From NCBI GenBank assembly GCA_026997055.1, contig JALWJU010000209.1, positions 1 to 5,621 on the forward strand: DNA of 5,621 nucleotides, in the 5' to 3' direction. The translations under genes and the position numbers were made by a program. Below the pieces are notes generated by a model. It had not been told where the DNA came from. It saw only the letters and a list, made by a program, of their open reading frames with translations, and did no database searches. Below, piece after piece: positions 4,868 through 5,621 of the stretch; the first letter of the stretch is position 1, and each line of letters opens with the position of its first letter. This stretch comes from Paracoccaceae bacterium (GTDB lineage Bacteria > Pseudomonadota > Alphaproteobacteria > Rhodobacterales > Rhodobacteraceae).

Positions 4868-5621
4868 TTATCTGGGCGCTTCCTGAAACTGGAGCCGGTA
4901 GAGGTCCGCATAGAGCCCGCCGCGGGCCAGAAGCTCGTCATGGGTGCCCTGATCGACCACGCGGCCCTTGTCCATCACCACGATCCTGTGGGCGCTTCGG
5001 ATCGTGGCCAGCCGGTGGGCGATGACCAGGGTGGTGCGGCCCTCGCTCAGCCGGTCGAGCGCCGCCTGCACCAGCTTTTCGGATTGCGCGTCCAGCGCCG
5101 AGGTGGCTTCGTCGAGCAGCAGGATCGGCGCGTCGCGCAGGACCGCCCTTGCAATCGCCACGCGCTGGCGCTGGCCGCCCGAAAGGTTCGAGCCGCGCGG
5201 GCCGGCGGGTGCGTCGAGCCCGGCGCTGTCGCGGGCGAGGAAATCGCTCACATGGGCCGCCTCCAGCGCGTGGGAGAGCCGTTCGGGCGGCGCTTCGGCG
5301 CCCATCAGCACATTGTCGCGCAGGCTTTCGTCGAACAGCAGCGCCTCCTGGCTGACCACCGAAAACAGCCCGCGCAGCGCGCGAAGCTCCATCGCCGTGA
5401 CCGGCACGCCGCCGATCTCGATCCTGCCGTCCTGGGCGTCCACCAGCCGGGTGAGCAGGTGAAAGACCGTGCTCTTGCCCGCCCCCGAAGGCCCCACCAG
5501 CGCCGTGGTCTCGCCGGCACGCGCGCGCAGGCTGAGCCCGTCGAGCACCGGGCTGTCGCCATAGGAAAAGCGCACGTCCTCGAGCACCACGTCGGCCCGC
5601 TCCACCGGCGCGGGGGGCGGC
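4868..5621 (-). CDS. ABC exporter, C-terminal nucleotide-binding domain (5' part beyond window)
   Basis: The reading frame runs in from the right edge; residue numbers here count from the GTG at 5605, which is probably an internal valine. It begins with a Pro/Ala linker (PPPAPVERADVV) and then a complete ATPase domain: A-loop Tyr15 in FSYGDSPVL, Walker A GPSGAGKST at 38-46, Q-loop Gln86, signature LSGGQ at 141-145, Walker B ILLLDEA at 161-167, D-loop SALD at 169-172 and switch His197. The linker and sequence style fit a half-transporter whose membrane domain lies upstream of the domain on the same chain (MsbA/lipid exporter-like, acting in the inner membrane). The substrate cannot be read. 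The X-loop region reads DAPAGPRG where many exporters have TEVGERG. A separate stand-alone ATPase starting at the GTG is less likely, since no ribosome binding site is seen and the frame stays open. It ends at TAA 4870-4868, converging on the glycosyltransferase. Confidence 0.88.
   Translation of the reverse strand, partial: PPPAPVERADVVLEDVRFSYGDSPVLDGLSLRARAGETTALVGPSGAGKSTVFHLLTRLVDAQDGRIEIGGVPVTAMELRALRGLFSVVSQEALLFDESLRDNVLMGAEAPPERLSHALEAAHVSDFLARDSAGLDAPAGPRGSNLSGGQRQRVAIARAVLRDAPILLLDEATSALDAQSEKLVQAALDRLSEGRTTLVIAHRLATIRSAHRIVVMDKGRVVDQGTHDELLARGGLYADLYRLQFQEAPR

Overview
The window looks like a chromosomal housekeeping stretch from a high-GC alphaproteobacterium, most likely a member of Rhodobacterales (Rhodobacteraceae). 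The reasons are the very GC-rich codon use, the Ffh variant with its TRMDGDGRGG motif and Met/Gly-rich tail, the order ffh - GNAT - chorismate mutase on one strand, and dispersed elements of the type CATCTTTCC..AATACTCCCGCCGGAG, which I recall as common at gene ends in this order. The taxonomic call is inference from pattern recognition; no search was run.

Layout. Positions 1-2414 hold a leftward (minus-strand) cluster. It has a candidate promoter, then ffh (signal recognition particle GTPase, 2238 to 730), a RimJ/RimL-type GNAT acetyltransferase (668 to 138), and the first 47 codons of an AroQ-class chorismate mutase (from 141, running off the left edge). The GNAT stop and the mutase start overlap as ATGA. 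Positions 2415-2511 hold a 60-bp repeat element and hairpins that end the next cluster. Positions 2512-4037 hold a second leftward pair, a YgfZ/IBA57-like folate-binding Fe-S assembly protein followed by a fructosamine-kinase-family protein that overlaps it by 13 bp. A 61-bp divergent gap with an AT-rich box separates this pair from a rightward glycosyltransferase of the TIGR04283 type (4099-4785). That gene converges on the C-terminal nucleotide-binding domain of an ABC exporter (minus strand, 4868 to the right edge), and a second copy of the 60-bp element lies between them.

How the parts relate. Ffh directs membrane proteins to the translocon. Its cluster neighbours look co-transcribed rather than mechanistically linked. 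YgfZ and the fructosamine kinase may both serve maintenance or repair roles, but their link rests only on the overlap. The glycosyltransferase and the ABC exporter each stand alone within the window.

The most interesting non-coding signals are two near-identical 60-bp elements (56/60) plus a 26-bp half copy, each in an intergenic gap next to a gene 3' end; a hairpin that would bury the GNAT Shine-Dalgarno sequence; and a structured leader of about 140 nt ahead of ffh. I found no CRISPR array, tRNA, rRNA, insertion sequence or phage gene. I see no clear new multi-gene system here.
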